Shown here: piece by piece, positions 45,007 to 54,187 of the stretch | How the letters are laid out: each line of letters opens with the position of its first letter | How positions within the stretch are numbered: position 1 is the first letter of the stretch | Assembly (NCBI GenBank): GCA_020637365.1 | Contig: JACJWE010000002.1 | Location: forward strand, 310,001-374,000 | Source: Acidimicrobiia bacterium | GTDB taxonomy: Bacteria; Actinomycetota; Acidimicrobiia; IMCC26256; JAGNEX01 | Direction of reading: 5' to 3' | DNA: 64,000 nt | Program-made: the position numbers and the translations under genes | The notes under the pieces: generated by a model | What the model was told of the DNA's origin: nothing | The model's database searches: none | The model's input: the letters and a program-made list of their open reading frames with translations, nothing else

Positions 45007-46848
45007 CTATCCGTTGCGAGCTCCTCGGCGCGCCCCGATTACCGAAACGAGTCCCGCAAACAACACGAGGAGCGCTGTGAGCCAGAGGGCTTCACCCAGA
45101 ACGTCATCAGGACCGGTCTTCGCGAGACTTCCCGTCGACGTCGTGGTGCTCCCCGTCGTCCCAGAACCGATCGTCCCAGAACCCGTCGTCCCAGAACCCG
45201 TCGTCCCAGAACCCGTCGTTGAACCCGTCGTTGAACCCGTTGTCGTGGTCGTCGAATTCGGCACTCGTGGAGCGGCGCTCGACTCGTCGGTCACGGTCTC
45301 ATCGGAGCCCTCCAGCGTCGCCACCACCTCAATGTTGTTGACACCGTCTTCCGGGATTGGTCCGACACAGGTCCAGAGCTCTTCTTCATCAGCAGCGAGC
45401 GAATCGAGGGTGCGTTCGCATTCCGACGCTTCGGAATCGGTGATCTTCACATCGGTCAGCGTCGCCGTTGAGATGTTTCGGACAACGACCTGCCAGGTCA
45501 CGTCATCATCAGGGCTTGTTGGCTGGACAGCCACCGTCTTTTCAATGTCGATTGCCCCCGGAACAACGCCGACATCGATGTCGTCACGTGACTTGTTGAC
45601 CGTCACACCGACCGTCATACCGTCTGAGTCGGTCGCGTCATCACCGACATTGTCTTTGGTGAAGGTGTACCCCTTCGGCAATTCGAACATGACGGTGTAC
45701 TCACCAGCGAGCAGCTGAGAAAACTCGTACTTGCCATCTTGGTCAGTTTCCGTGGAGTCGATAACCGAATCGTCCTTCAGCAGGGTGACGACCACGCCCT
45801 CAACCCCGGGCTCATCCTCGTCTTGAATCCCGTCCCCGTCTTCGTCGAGCCATGCGAAATCACCGAGGGTAAAGGGCAGCAGGCCCACGTCTATATCGGT
45901 ACGGTCATCCTCGACCGTCACCGTGACCTCAGGACCATCGGAGTCAACCGCAGGATCGTCTCCCGCCCCCTTCTGGGTGGTCTGGCCTTCTGCCCCGAAA
46001 CGAATCGTGTAGTCACCCGAACCGGGAACTGCAACGGAGTAGTGCCCATCCTGATCGGTGACGGCGGTTCCAACGACCTTGCCGTCCTCGTCCAAGACGG
46101 TCACCTCGACACCTGCCGCCGGCGGTTCGTTCGCGTCTTGGATTCCGTCCTCGTCGAGATCCCACCAGGCGTAGTCCCCAACCGTCATCGTCTGGTAGCG
46201 ATACTCCACGGTCATGTCCGCGCCGACCAAGGTGTTAAATGACGACATAGCGTTGCCCGGACCTTCCGATTCGGATGCCCCCCGAGCGTTGGCCGCGAAG
46301 ATGACCATATCGCCGTTGTCGGCGGCGATGAACGCCGCGAGATCTGCCGGTTCGGTCAGCTCCACCTCGTAGAGAAAGTCGTCGGAGAGGATGTCCTCCC
46401 ACGTGTAGCCCGAGGTGCCGCCGAAATCGCTCTCGCCGTCGTATGCGGTTGCGTCAAAGGTGCGCTCGGTCGATGGCGACAGGGTGCCGTCGGTGGCATC
46501 GACCGGCCCATCGATATCGAGTATCCCGGCGAGTTTTGCGGTGAACGTGGTCGAACTCGGTGAGGTGTTCTCGACCCGCATCGATCCAGCAACAGCCGCT
46601 CGCACCGAAATCTTGACCGAACGAAGTTGGCCGAGGCTCCCGTCGAACTTGGGCACCTCGAAGCGGTCGGTCCAGTTCGTTGGCTGCATCTTGAGCTCAT
46701 CATCGTGAGGTTCCTCAAAGTCGGCAGCACCGACAGCTCCAGGCATCGACACCGCCGCTGCGATCGCGACCATCAGGCCCAGGATTGCTGTGGTGAGTTG
46801 CCGTCGAAAACCCCCTATGAGGGGTGTGGCAGGGTGTTCTTGACTCAT
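45007..46848 (-). CDS. LAXTG-anchored surface protein 3 (choice-of-anchor, two SdrD B-like, one DUF11-like domain)
   Basis: 613 residues, ATG with AAAGGGG 9 bases upstream. Signal peptide (LTTAILGLMVAIAAAVSMPG, about 18-37), then PTNWTDRFEVPKFDGSLGQL, the same N-terminal domain as proteins 1 and 2. SdrD B-like domains start at VGDYAWWDLDEDGIQDANEP (about 238) and LGDFAWLDEDGDGIQDEDEP (about 347). A DUF11-like beta domain follows (IDIEKTVAVQPTSPDDDVTW), carrying a cysteine pair. Short GTTGS repeats then lead to LAKTG (575-579), a helix and RRGARNG. Protein 3 is the most acidic and has the shortest stalk of the three. Confidence 0.88.
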   Translation of the reverse strand: MSQEHPATPLIGGFRRQLTTAILGLMVAIAAAVSMPGAVGAADFEEPHDDELKMQPTNWTDRFEVPKFDGSLGQLRSVKISVRAAVAGSMRVENTSPSSTTFTAKLAGILDIDGPVDATDGTLSPSTERTFDATAYDGESDFGGTSGYTWEDILSDDFLYEVELTEPADLAAFIAADNGDMVIFAANARGASESEGPGNAMSSFNTLVGADMTVEYRYQTMTVGDYAWWDLDEDGIQDANEPPAAGVEVTVLDEDGKVVGTAVTDQDGHYSVAVPGSGDYTIRFGAEGQTTQKGAGDDPAVDSDGPEVTVTVEDDRTDIDVGLLPFTLGDFAWLDEDGDGIQDEDEPGVEGVVVTLLKDDSVIDSTETDQDGKYEFSQLLAGEYTVMFELPKGYTFTKDNVGDDATDSDGMTVGVTVNKSRDDIDVGVVPGAIDIEKTVAVQPTSPDDDVTWQVVVRNISTATLTDVKITDSEASECERTLDSLAADEEELWTCVGPIPEDGVNNIEVVATLEGSDETVTDESSAAPRVPNSTTTTTGSTTGSTTGSGTTGSGTTGSGTIGSGTTGSTTTSTGSLAKTGPDDVLGEALWLTALLVLFAGLVSVIGARRGARNG

Positions 46849-47200
46849 GTTGGCGTGCCCCTTTGCGGTTGCTCAACAAGTACGACCTGTCGTGAATATT
46901 CCATACAGGATCACCTTGATACCGTCACCATTTCAACCACTTTTCATGGAAGAAGCAAAATGCAACTCAAAGTTTCACTTTTCTCTCTCTGACCACACGG
47001 TGCACGCCCACAACAAACAGGCAGCTAAGAGTGGGTGCCGCGGCGCTCTTCGCGACCCACAACTTCCACAAGAAAATTTACGAACCGCCCGCCGAGCGCG
47101 GGCAAGACCGCGGCGACCCATGCGGGCCCGTTGTTCACGGCGTGGTTCAGAAGCGTCGTTCACAGCACGGTCAGACCCGTGGGCATGACACAATCGCAGC
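46849..47200. other. 352-base divergent intergenic region (surface protein 3 / glnE)
   Basis: Low-GC stretch about 46890-46990, probably the promoter of surface-protein gene 3, though no consensus pair stands out. The right end carries the -10 box of glnE. No coding sequence or RNA gene recognised. Confidence 0.45.
47189..47194 (+). promoter_or_regulatory. -10-like element of glnE (leaderless-type start)
   Basis: CACAAT lies 6 bases before the GTG at 47201; no ribosome-binding site lies between. The same box and spacing occur before the gene at 58929. Confidence 0.45.
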
Positions 47201-50035
47201 GTGCAGTTTCCCAACGATGTCGCCGACGAGATCTCCGCTCAGGCCGAACCCGACCGGATCCGAACGGTCCTCTCCGATCTCGTCACCGCTGATCCGGCGC
47301 GCACCGCGGGACTCTGGGAACGCCTCGGACCCGACGCCAGCATTGCACTGGTCCGAATCATCGCCGTCTCCCAGTCGCTCTCGCGTGCGCTGATCGCGCG
47401 TCCCGCTCTGGTCGAAGCACTCTCCGACGACCCCGAACGCGAACGTTCCGCTGACGAATACGCAGACCGTGCGCGGCTGGCCGCAGCAGGCGAGCTCGAC
47501 CTGGCTGCGGTCACCTCGTCACTACCGGCGTCGACCGACTCAGACCGGGCATGTGGCGCACTGAGGCGCTGGAAGCACTACGAGTTCTTTCGCATCGCTG
47601 GCCGCGACATGCTGTACACCGCTGGTGTCGCAAGCGCGACCCGGGAAATCTCCGGCCTCGCCGAAGGTGCGCTGCGAGCTTGTCTCGTCCTGGCATCGCC
47701 AGGCGTGCCGATGTCGATCATCGGCATGGGCAAACTCGGCGGTAACGAGCTGAATTACTCCTCAGATGTCGACGTGCTTTTCGTTCACGACGGCGACCAC
47801 CGCGAGGCCGAGCGGGCGGCCCGACACGTGCTCAAAGCCATGGCGAAACCCCTGGTTGACGGCATTATCTTTCGTACAGACGCCGATCTGCGACCGGAGG
47901 GGGGCGCTGGGCCACTGAGCTTGTCGCTGGCTGGCTTTGCCCAGTACTGGGATCACCGTGCCCGCCCGTGGGAATTCCAGGCGCTGATGAAGGCCCGGCC
48001 GGTCGCTGGCACCGAATCACTTGGCGATGCCTTCATGACGGCTTCCCGTGACCGGATCTGGAGCGGCCCGGTCGCGCCGGAAGCGGTCGCAGAGATCCGC
48101 ACCTTGAAGGCCCGTTCCGAAGCGAATATCGAAAAGAAGCGCCTCACCGGACGAGAACTCAAACGCGGTACAGGCGGGATTCGAGACATCGAGTTCGCCG
48201 TGCAACTCCTTCAGATGGTCCATGGTCATGACGACCCCGATGTTCGACCACCAAACACCATCGAGGCGCTCGATGCGCTCGCTGGCGCTGGTTTTCTCGC
48301 CCGGTCACAGGCCGATCAGCTCGCCAGCTCCTACCGCTTTCTGAGACGACTCGAACACCGGATCCAGCTGTGGCAGGAGCGTCAGACCCACACCCTTCCC
48401 GACGACGACCTTTCGGTCGAACGCATCGCTCGTAGTCTCGGCTACATCGGCGACGTCGCCCATTCTGCGACGCAGGCCTTTCTCGACGATCTGCGCCGCC
48501 ACCAGCGCGAGGTCAGAGACCTTCACGAACGCATCTTCTTCCGCCCGATTATCGACGCCCTCGCGGGAGCGAGTCCCCTTCCCGACGGTGCGGCTCAAGA
48601 GCGCCTAGCCGCGTTCGGCTTTGGAGACGCCAACAAGTTGCGCGCAGCCATGCGTGAGCTCACCGGTGGAATGTCCCGCAGCTCAAGTCTGCTCGGACAG
48701 ATTTTGCCGCTTTTGCTGACCTATATCTCGGCCTCCCCCGACCCCGAACTCGGCTTGTTGCAGTTGCGGACCGTCGCCGATGGCTCGATTCGAGCACGGA
48801 ACCTGGCCAAGGTATTTCGAGAATCCCTCGACGCTGCGCAACGGCTCTGCCTTTTGCTCGGATCGTCCCGTGTCGTAGGTCAGGGCGTCGTCCGGCATCC
48901 CGACCTCGTGGCTTGGCTCGAAGACGACGATGCGCTCGCCCGAAGCGACCTGCGGATGGAGCGAATCAGGCAGGCCGAAACGTCGCTCAGATGGAGGGGA
49001 TCCGACAGCGGTTTTCGCGAGGGACTCGCTCGTTTCGTCCGACATAGCCGACTTGAAGTGGCGGCGCGGGAACTTCTCGATCTGGCTGATACCCAGGCCG
49101 TCGGCAATGAGCTCACCGCGATTGCCGACGCCTGTGTCAACGCAGCGCTCAACGCGGCTCTGAACGCGGCGGATGCTCAGGTACCTTTCGCCGTGATCGG
49201 GCTCGGGCGATATGGCTCCGAGGAGATGGGCTACCAGTCAGATCTCGACGTGATGTTTGTCTTTGAGGGATCTGGTGACGGTGCGCAGGTAGCGAATCGG
49301 GTCGCTAAAGCGGTCCGATCACACCTCGGAAGCACCACCCCGGAGGGGCGCCCGTTCGAGGTCGACCTGGACCTCAGGCCAGAGGGCGCTAAGGGTCCGA
49401 TCTGTCTCTCTCTGGGCGGGTTCGAGCGGTACTGGGACCAGCGTGCCCAGTGGTGGGAGTTTCAGGCGTTGCTGCGCGCCCGGCCGGTTGCAGGGGACCC
49501 GGTCCTCGCGGAACGTTTCATGTCTCGGGCGGCGGAGTTCGTATTTCGTCGGCCTTTTCCCGAGGCCGCCGTGATCGAACTGCGCAGGATGAAAGCGCGC
49601 ATGGAATCCGAACGAGTCTCGCCCGGCTCCGACTACGCGCTGAATCTCAAACTGGGCGCTGGCGCTCTATCCGACGTCGAATTTGCCGTTCAGATGCTTC
49701 AACTGCGCCACGGCGGGGTTCACCCGTTACTTCGGGTGTCGTCGACTCTGGAAGCCCTCCAGCGACTCGCTGCGGTCGGAGTGATTTCGCCGGGCGACGA
49801 AGAGACCCTGCGGGAATCGTTTATCTTCTGCACTCAGGCGCGCAATCACTTGTATTTGTACACCGGTCAGGGTGGCAGCAACCTGCCGACCAGCCCAGAG
49901 ATCGCAGCTCCATTGGCCAGGATGATGGGGTACTCGAGCAATCCCGTGACGACTCTGGCAGAGGAACACAAGCGGATCACCCGACGTGCCCGCGCCAGTT
50001 TCGAACGCCTCTTCTACGGGCAGCGGGTTTCTTAA
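47201..50035 (+). CDS. glnE: Glutamine synthetase adenylyltransferase/deadenylylase
   Basis: Attaches AMP to, and removes it from, a tyrosine of glutamine synthetase to tune ammonia assimilation. 944 residues with two nucleotidyltransferase domains, each with its G-(S/G)-...-D-x-D signature: GGNELNYSSDVDVLFVHD (about 178-195) and GRYGSEEMGYQSDLDVMF (about 668-685), each followed by a helical domain (VRPPNTIEALDALAGAGFL; GGVHPLLRVSSTLEALQRLA). This is the full-length bifunctional form. Flanked by glnA on the other strand, as in mycobacteria (glnA1-glnE-glnA2). Confidence 0.96.
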   Translation: MQFPNDVADEISAQAEPDRIRTVLSDLVTADPARTAGLWERLGPDASIALVRIIAVSQSLSRALIARPALVEALSDDPERERSADEYADRARLAAAGELDLAAVTSSLPASTDSDRACGALRRWKHYEFFRIAGRDMLYTAGVASATREISGLAEGALRACLVLASPGVPMSIIGMGKLGGNELNYSSDVDVLFVHDGDHREAERAARHVLKAMAKPLVDGIIFRTDADLRPEGGAGPLSLSLAGFAQYWDHRARPWEFQALMKARPVAGTESLGDAFMTASRDRIWSGPVAPEAVAEIRTLKARSEANIEKKRLTGRELKRGTGGIRDIEFAVQLLQMVHGHDDPDVRPPNTIEALDALAGAGFLARSQADQLASSYRFLRRLEHRIQLWQERQTHTLPDDDLSVERIARSLGYIGDVAHSATQAFLDDLRRHQREVRDLHERIFFRPIIDALAGASPLPDGAAQERLAAFGFGDANKLRAAMRELTGGMSRSSSLLGQILPLLLTYISASPDPELGLLQLRTVADGSIRARNLAKVFRESLDAAQRLCLLLGSSRVVGQGVVRHPDLVAWLEDDDALARSDLRMERIRQAETSLRWRGSDSGFREGLARFVRHSRLEVAARELLDLADTQAVGNELTAIADACVNAALNAALNAADAQVPFAVIGLGRYGSEEMGYQSDLDVMFVFEGSGDGAQVANRVAKAVRSHLGSTTPEGRPFEVDLDLRPEGAKGPICLSLGGFERYWDQRAQWWEFQALLRARPVAGDPVLAERFMSRAAEFVFRRPFPEAAVIELRRMKARMESERVSPGSDYALNLKLGAGALSDVEFAVQMLQLRHGGVHPLLRVSSTLEALQRLAAVGVISPGDEETLRESFIFCTQARNHLYLYTGQGGSNLPTSPEIAAPLARMMGYSSNPVTTLAEEHKRITRRARASFERLFYGQRVS

Positions 50036-50036
50036 C

Positions 50037-50061
50037 GATCCGGGCCGATCCGGGCCGATCC
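50037..50061. repeat. 10-base tandem repeat just after glnE
   Basis: GATCCGGGCC occurs twice in tandem and starts a third time, beginning one base after the glnE stop. Confidence 0.7.
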
Positions 50062-50103
50062 GTCCGCTCAAGGCCGCAAAACGACCGAGATCAGGGAAAC
50101 AAA

Positions 50104-50137
50104 GAGATGGAGGCCACCCAAAGGTGGCCTCCATCTC
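50104..50137 (-). terminator. Bidirectional-type terminator between glnE and glnA
   Basis: A 15-base perfect stem (GAGATGGAGGCCACC and its complement) around CAAA. On the minus strand it is followed by TTTGTTTCCC, so it best terminates glnA; on plus it has no T run but can end glnE transcripts as a hairpin. Confidence 0.75.
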
Positions 50138-50330
50138 GTATGGATTACCGAGATTGCCGAGATTTGCCGACACCAGTTCTACGGTCGGGTCCACACCGGT
50201 TGTGCTCGCCCCCGTCCAATGTCAGCCTGTACTCGGTGTAGCCGTGAGAGGGTCAGCGGATAGCGACGGACCTCATGCAGCTTGCGCTGCGGGCCGCTCG
50301 GGCCACGGCCCGGCCTATGCGCCGGTCCTC

Positions 50331-51761
50331 TTAGTAGGAGTAGTACATCTCCAGTTCGAATGGCGTCGGACGCAGACGGTGCGGGTCAACTTCTTCGGTG
50401 CGCTTGAAGTCGATGTACGCGTCGATCGTGTCCTGGTCGAACACGCCGCCAGCCAACAAGAAATCGCTATCCGCCTCGAGGGCATCGAGAGCGCCTTCGA
50501 GTGAGCTCGGAACCTGCGGAATGTCTGCGAGCTCTTCTGGGGCGAGGTCGTACAGGTTCTTGTCGAGCGGTGCGCCCGGGTCGATCTTGTTCTGGATACC
50601 GTCCAGACCGGCCATGATCATCGCCGAAAATGCGAGATACGGGTTGGCGGTCGGGTCGGGGCAACGGAACTCGAGGCGCTTGGCCTTCGGCGAGTTGCCA
50701 AGCATCGGGATGCGGATCGAGGCCGAACGGTTACGTGCCGAGTAGGCAAGCGAAACCGGAGCTTCGTACCCGGGGACCAGACGCTTGTAGGAGTTCACCG
50801 TCGGGTTTGAGAACGCCAAGATCGCCGGAGCGTGCTTGAGCAGTCCGCCGATGTAGTACAACGCCATCTGGGAGAGCTGGCCGTAACCATCAGCGTCGAA
50901 GAAGAGGGGCTCGCCGCCCTTCCACAACGACTGGTGGGTGTGCATACCCGACCCGTTGTCTCCGTAGAGGGGTTTGGGCATGAACGTGGCGGTCTTTCCA
51001 GCGAGCATCGCCGTCTGACGCACGACGTACTTGAAGTTCAAGATGTTGTCCGCCATCCGCAACAACGTGTCGAAGCGAACGTCGATTTCAGCTTGACCGG
51101 CGGTCCCGACCTCGTGGTGGTGCAGCTCGACCTCGATACCGATGTTTTCCAGGTGACGCACCATTTCGCCACGGAGATCTTGGTAGTGGTCGACCGGCGG
51201 TACCGGGAAGTATCCACCTTTGAACCCGGGCTTGTACTGCTGGTTCATCTGGCCATTGGGGTCCTCGACGTAGCCGGTCGCCCATGCAGCTTCGTCGGAC
51301 CAGATTTTGAAGTGTTGCTCGCCAGGCGAATTTGAGACCTGGACGGCGTCAAAGACGAAGAACTCAGCTTCGGGACCGATGTAGGCGGTGTCCGCGATCC
51401 CGGTGCTCGACAGGTACTGACCGACTCGGCGAGCAACACCCCGGGGGTCACGGTTATAGGACTCTCCGGTGACGGGGTCGTTGATATCGCATACGACGTT
51501 CAGAGTCTTTGCAGCAAAGAACGGGTCGACGAACGCAGTGTCGGGGTCCGGGACCAACAACATGTCGGACTCGTTGATGGCTTTGAAGCCACGGACGGAT
51601 GAACCGTCGAATCCGAAACCGTTCTCAATCGATTCGACGGTGAGTTGATGCGTCGGCATTGAGTAGTGCTGCTGCTGTCCCACGAGGTCGCAGAAACGAA
51701 AATCGATCGCCTCAACGCCTTCATCTTGAGCCAGCTTGACCAGATCCTCCGCAGATGCCAC
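50331..51761 (-). CDS. glnA: Glutamine synthetase type I
   Basis: Makes glutamine from glutamate, ammonia and ATP as a dodecamer. 476 residues. The N-terminal domain carries GFGFDGSSVRGF; metal and substrate residues are in GPEAEFFVFDAVQ, LHHHEVGTAGQAEIDVRF and MPKPLYGDNGSGMHTHQSLW; VNSYKRLVPGYEAPV and SASIRIP complete the site. The adenylylation tyrosine is in KNLYDLAPEE (residues about 400-409), so it is the expected substrate of the GlnE next door. An AAAGGAAA precedes the start by some 13 bases. Confidence 0.96.
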   Translation of the reverse strand: MASAEDLVKLAQDEGVEAIDFRFCDLVGQQQHYSMPTHQLTVESIENGFGFDGSSVRGFKAINESDMLLVPDPDTAFVDPFFAAKTLNVVCDINDPVTGESYNRDPRGVARRVGQYLSSTGIADTAYIGPEAEFFVFDAVQVSNSPGEQHFKIWSDEAAWATGYVEDPNGQMNQQYKPGFKGGYFPVPPVDHYQDLRGEMVRHLENIGIEVELHHHEVGTAGQAEIDVRFDTLLRMADNILNFKYVVRQTAMLAGKTATFMPKPLYGDNGSGMHTHQSLWKGGEPLFFDADGYGQLSQMALYYIGGLLKHAPAILAFSNPTVNSYKRLVPGYEAPVSLAYSARNRSASIRIPMLGNSPKAKRLEFRCPDPTANPYLAFSAMIMAGLDGIQNKIDPGAPLDKNLYDLAPEELADIPQVPSSLEGALDALEADSDFLLAGGVFDQDTIDAYIDFKRTEEVDPHRLRPTPFELEMYYSY

Positions 51762-51837
51762 GGCGGTTTCCTTTCGTTACTTGGCCCATCCCTCGACATG
51801 TATGGGCGCAACGATTCACGTTTGTAGACGCGCGAGC

Positions 51838-51866
51838 TTGACACGTCGATGAAGATCGAGTCGATT
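51838..51866 (+). promoter_or_regulatory. Candidate promoter of the second glutamine synthetase
   Basis: Perfect TTGACA (51838-51843), a 17-base spacer and TCGATT. It lies in the divergent glnA/glnA2 region, 160 bases before the plus-strand start, and would leave a long leader. The -10 box is poor. Confidence 0.35.
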
Positions 51867-52025
51867 AGCCCCTCGCCTGAACGGTGTTCAGACTCGTCTC
51901 GACCCATGTCACAATCGTTGCCCAAATGTGAACGGCTTGTTAACCAGGTCCGCCTGAGCGAATGCGGGTCACCCACTTTTGAAACGGTGCGGACGCCGCC
52001 TTTGAGGGGTGCCACACTGTGTCGC

Positions 52026-53351
52026 ATGGATCGACAGCGAGAATATGTTCTCCGAACCGTTGAAGAGCGCGGCGTGCGCTTCGTTCGCCTCTGGTTCACC
52101 GACGTCCTCGGCACGTTGAAATCGGTGGCGATTACACCTGCCGATTTGGAGGCCGCCTTTGATGAGGGCGTCACCTTCGACGGTTCTGCTATCGATGGCT
52201 ACTCACGGGTGCAGGAGGCCGACATGCTCGCCATGCCGGATCCGTCCACCTTCGAGATACTGCCGTGGCGCGGGGACGATACCCCGGTGGCACGCATGTT
52301 TTGCGACATCCAGCTCCACAATGGTGAACCCTTCCCGGGCGATCCCCGCCAGGTGCTGCGGCGCAACCTGCAAAAGGCGCGCGAGGCGGGGTTCACATTG
52401 TTCGCTGGACCCGAGATGGAGTTCTTTTACTTCAAGGCGCTCGACACGAATTCGCTCCTCGATCGAGGCGGCTACTTTGACCATACGGCGAGCACGAAGA
52501 CCTCAGACCTGCGGCGTGACACGATCCTGGCGTTGGAGGCGCTATCAATTCCCGTCGAGTACTCCCATCATGAGGTGTCGTACTCCCAGCAGGAGATCGA
52601 TCTTCGCTATGACGATGCGCTCAGCATGGCTGACGCGATCATGACGTTTCGTCACGTAGTACGAGTGGTGGCGCAGCGCCACGACGTCCACGCCACGTTC
52701 ATGCCCAAACCGCGCACCGATCTTGCCGGTTCCGGTATGCACACCCATTTCTCGCTGTTTGAAGGCGACCGCAACGCGTTTGCCGATGCAGATTCGCCTG
52801 ACGGCTTGTCGATGGTCGGTCGCCAGTTCATAGCGGGGCTGATGCGCCATGCACGTGAGATCACCGCCGTGACCAATCAATGGATTAACTCATATAAGCG
52901 GTTGACGGTCGGCTCTGAAGCACCGGTGTTCATCGGGTGGGCGCGCAACAACCGGTCGGCGCTCATTCGCGTTCCGCTCGTCAAACAGGGAAAGAGCTCC
53001 TCGACCCGGGTTGAGTTTCGGGCGCCGGATCCGGCGTGCAACCCCTATTTGGCCTATTCGGTGATCTTGGCAGCTGGCCTGAAAGGCATTACCGAGGGCT
53101 ATGAGTTACCCCTCGAATCGACGAACAACATTTTTGAGATGTCCCAGGTTGAGCGCGTTGCCAGCGGTATCGATTCGCTACCCGAAACACTCAACGAAGC
53201 TCTCGACGAGATGGAACGCTCCGAGCTGGTCGCCGATGCCCTCGGCGAACACGTCTTTAGCTTTTTCATCCGGAACAAACGGGCCGATTGGGACGAGTAT
53301 CGCCGCTACGTCAGCCCCTTTGAAGTCGACCGCTATTTAGGTGCCCTATGA
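52026..53351 (+). CDS. glnA2: Second type I glutamine synthetase, no adenylylation tyrosine
   Basis: 441 residues, the shorter class of GSI. Catalytic segments are complete: FDGSAIDGYSRVQEADM, GPEMEFFYFK, SHHEVSYSQQEIDLRY, MPKPRTDLAGSGMHTHFSLF, INSYKRLTVGSEAPVF and the SALIRVP strand. The place of the adenylylation site reads NNIFEMSQ, with phenylalanine instead of tyrosine, so the GlnE product should not regulate it in the same way. ATG 52026; CACACT ends 7 bases upstream. The stop overlaps the next gene in ATGA. Corresponds in place to mycobacterial glnA2. Confidence 0.93.
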   Translation: MDRQREYVLRTVEERGVRFVRLWFTDVLGTLKSVAITPADLEAAFDEGVTFDGSAIDGYSRVQEADMLAMPDPSTFEILPWRGDDTPVARMFCDIQLHNGEPFPGDPRQVLRRNLQKAREAGFTLFAGPEMEFFYFKALDTNSLLDRGGYFDHTASTKTSDLRRDTILALEALSIPVEYSHHEVSYSQQEIDLRYDDALSMADAIMTFRHVVRVVAQRHDVHATFMPKPRTDLAGSGMHTHFSLFEGDRNAFADADSPDGLSMVGRQFIAGLMRHAREITAVTNQWINSYKRLTVGSEAPVFIGWARNNRSALIRVPLVKQGKSSSTRVEFRAPDPACNPYLAYSVILAAGLKGITEGYELPLESTNNIFEMSQVERVASGIDSLPETLNEALDEMERSELVADALGEHVFSFFIRNKRADWDEYRRYVSPFEVDRYLGAL

Positions 53352-54077
53352 GCGGGGTGCGACCCACCCCCGCCGAGGGCCCTACCGAACGGTTTCTGGC
53401 CTATCCCAATCCTCCTGATCCGTTGTTGGCACGCTTGCTTGACTCGATCCGGATCAAGTGGGTTGCTGTCAACAACGTCTCAGAGGCATTAGCGCTCGGA
53501 CCGGTCGACCAGTGGGCGGGCGGCATCATCTCCGCGGACTCCGATCTCGACGGCGTTCACACTGAGCCGAGGCCTCCGCAAGTCTGAGACACGCCTGGAA
53601 CCGATCATGGTCTTGATCCGCGGCGATCAGCTCGACGACCTCGAGATGCGCGAATCGCACTTCGAGGAGTTCTGCCTATTGCCGCTCGTGCCGCAGGAGT
53701 TTTCGACGAGACTGGCCTTGATGCTGCGCCGGGCGGGTGTGGCACCAGAAACCGAGCTCATCGACTATCGGGGGCTGGTGCTCAACCCCGAGACCTATCA
53801 GGCGGCTGTGGGCGACCGTCCCCTCGACCTGACTTTTATGGAGTACGAACTGCTCAAGTTCTTCGCTACCCACCCGGGCAAAGCGTTCACCCGCGAAACG
53901 CTGTTGAGCAGGGTGTGGGGTTATGAGTATTACGGCGGCGCGCGGACGGTCGACGTTCATGTACGCCGGTTGCGCGCCAAGTTGGGTGAGGAGTACGCGG
54001 GCTACATCCAAACGGTCCGTTCGGTCGGCTACCGCTTCGGCTCTGGGGGCATGGTCGGCGAAGCGGCCGGCCGATAG
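53348..54077 (+). CDS. glnR: GlnR-like orphan response regulator, frameshifted once
   Basis: OmpR-type DNA-binding regulator overlapping glnA2 by 4 bases. The first frame gives 79 residues (ARLLDSIRIKWVAVNNVSEA and AGGIISADSDLDGV). A single extra base near 53562-53566 sends it to a stop; the next frame resumes as TLSRGLRKSETRLEP and runs to residue 242. Together they form a receiver-like domain without the acidic pocket, then a winged helix (LDLTFMEYELLKFFATHPGKAFTRETLLSRVWGYEYYGG and VRSVGYRF, here listed in parts). A receiver that lacks the usual phosphorylation pocket is typical of GlnR. Its place behind glnA2 supports control of nitrogen genes. Confidence 0.78.
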
Positions 54078-54113
54078 ACACAGACGGCGAAGCGGCCGGC
54101 CGATAACCACAGA
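54056..54113. repeat. 29-base tandem duplication at the end of the GlnR-like gene
   Basis: Two copies with period 29 (CGGCGAAGCGGCCGGCCGAT as shared start) plus the beginning of a third. The first copy encodes the last six residues and stop of the regulator. Confidence 0.85.
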
Positions 54114-54187
54114 CGGCGATATTTTCCCCTTTTCTCTTAGACCTATAGGGTGAGGTGGCCGGTGACTCGTGGCTCGGGGAGGCTCTC

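Noticed and set aside
51968..51985. GTCAC-N8-GAAAC as a GlnR box before the second glutamine synthetase
   Set aside because: GlnR half-sites are normally 6 bases apart and repeated; the spacing is wrong and no second copy is present.
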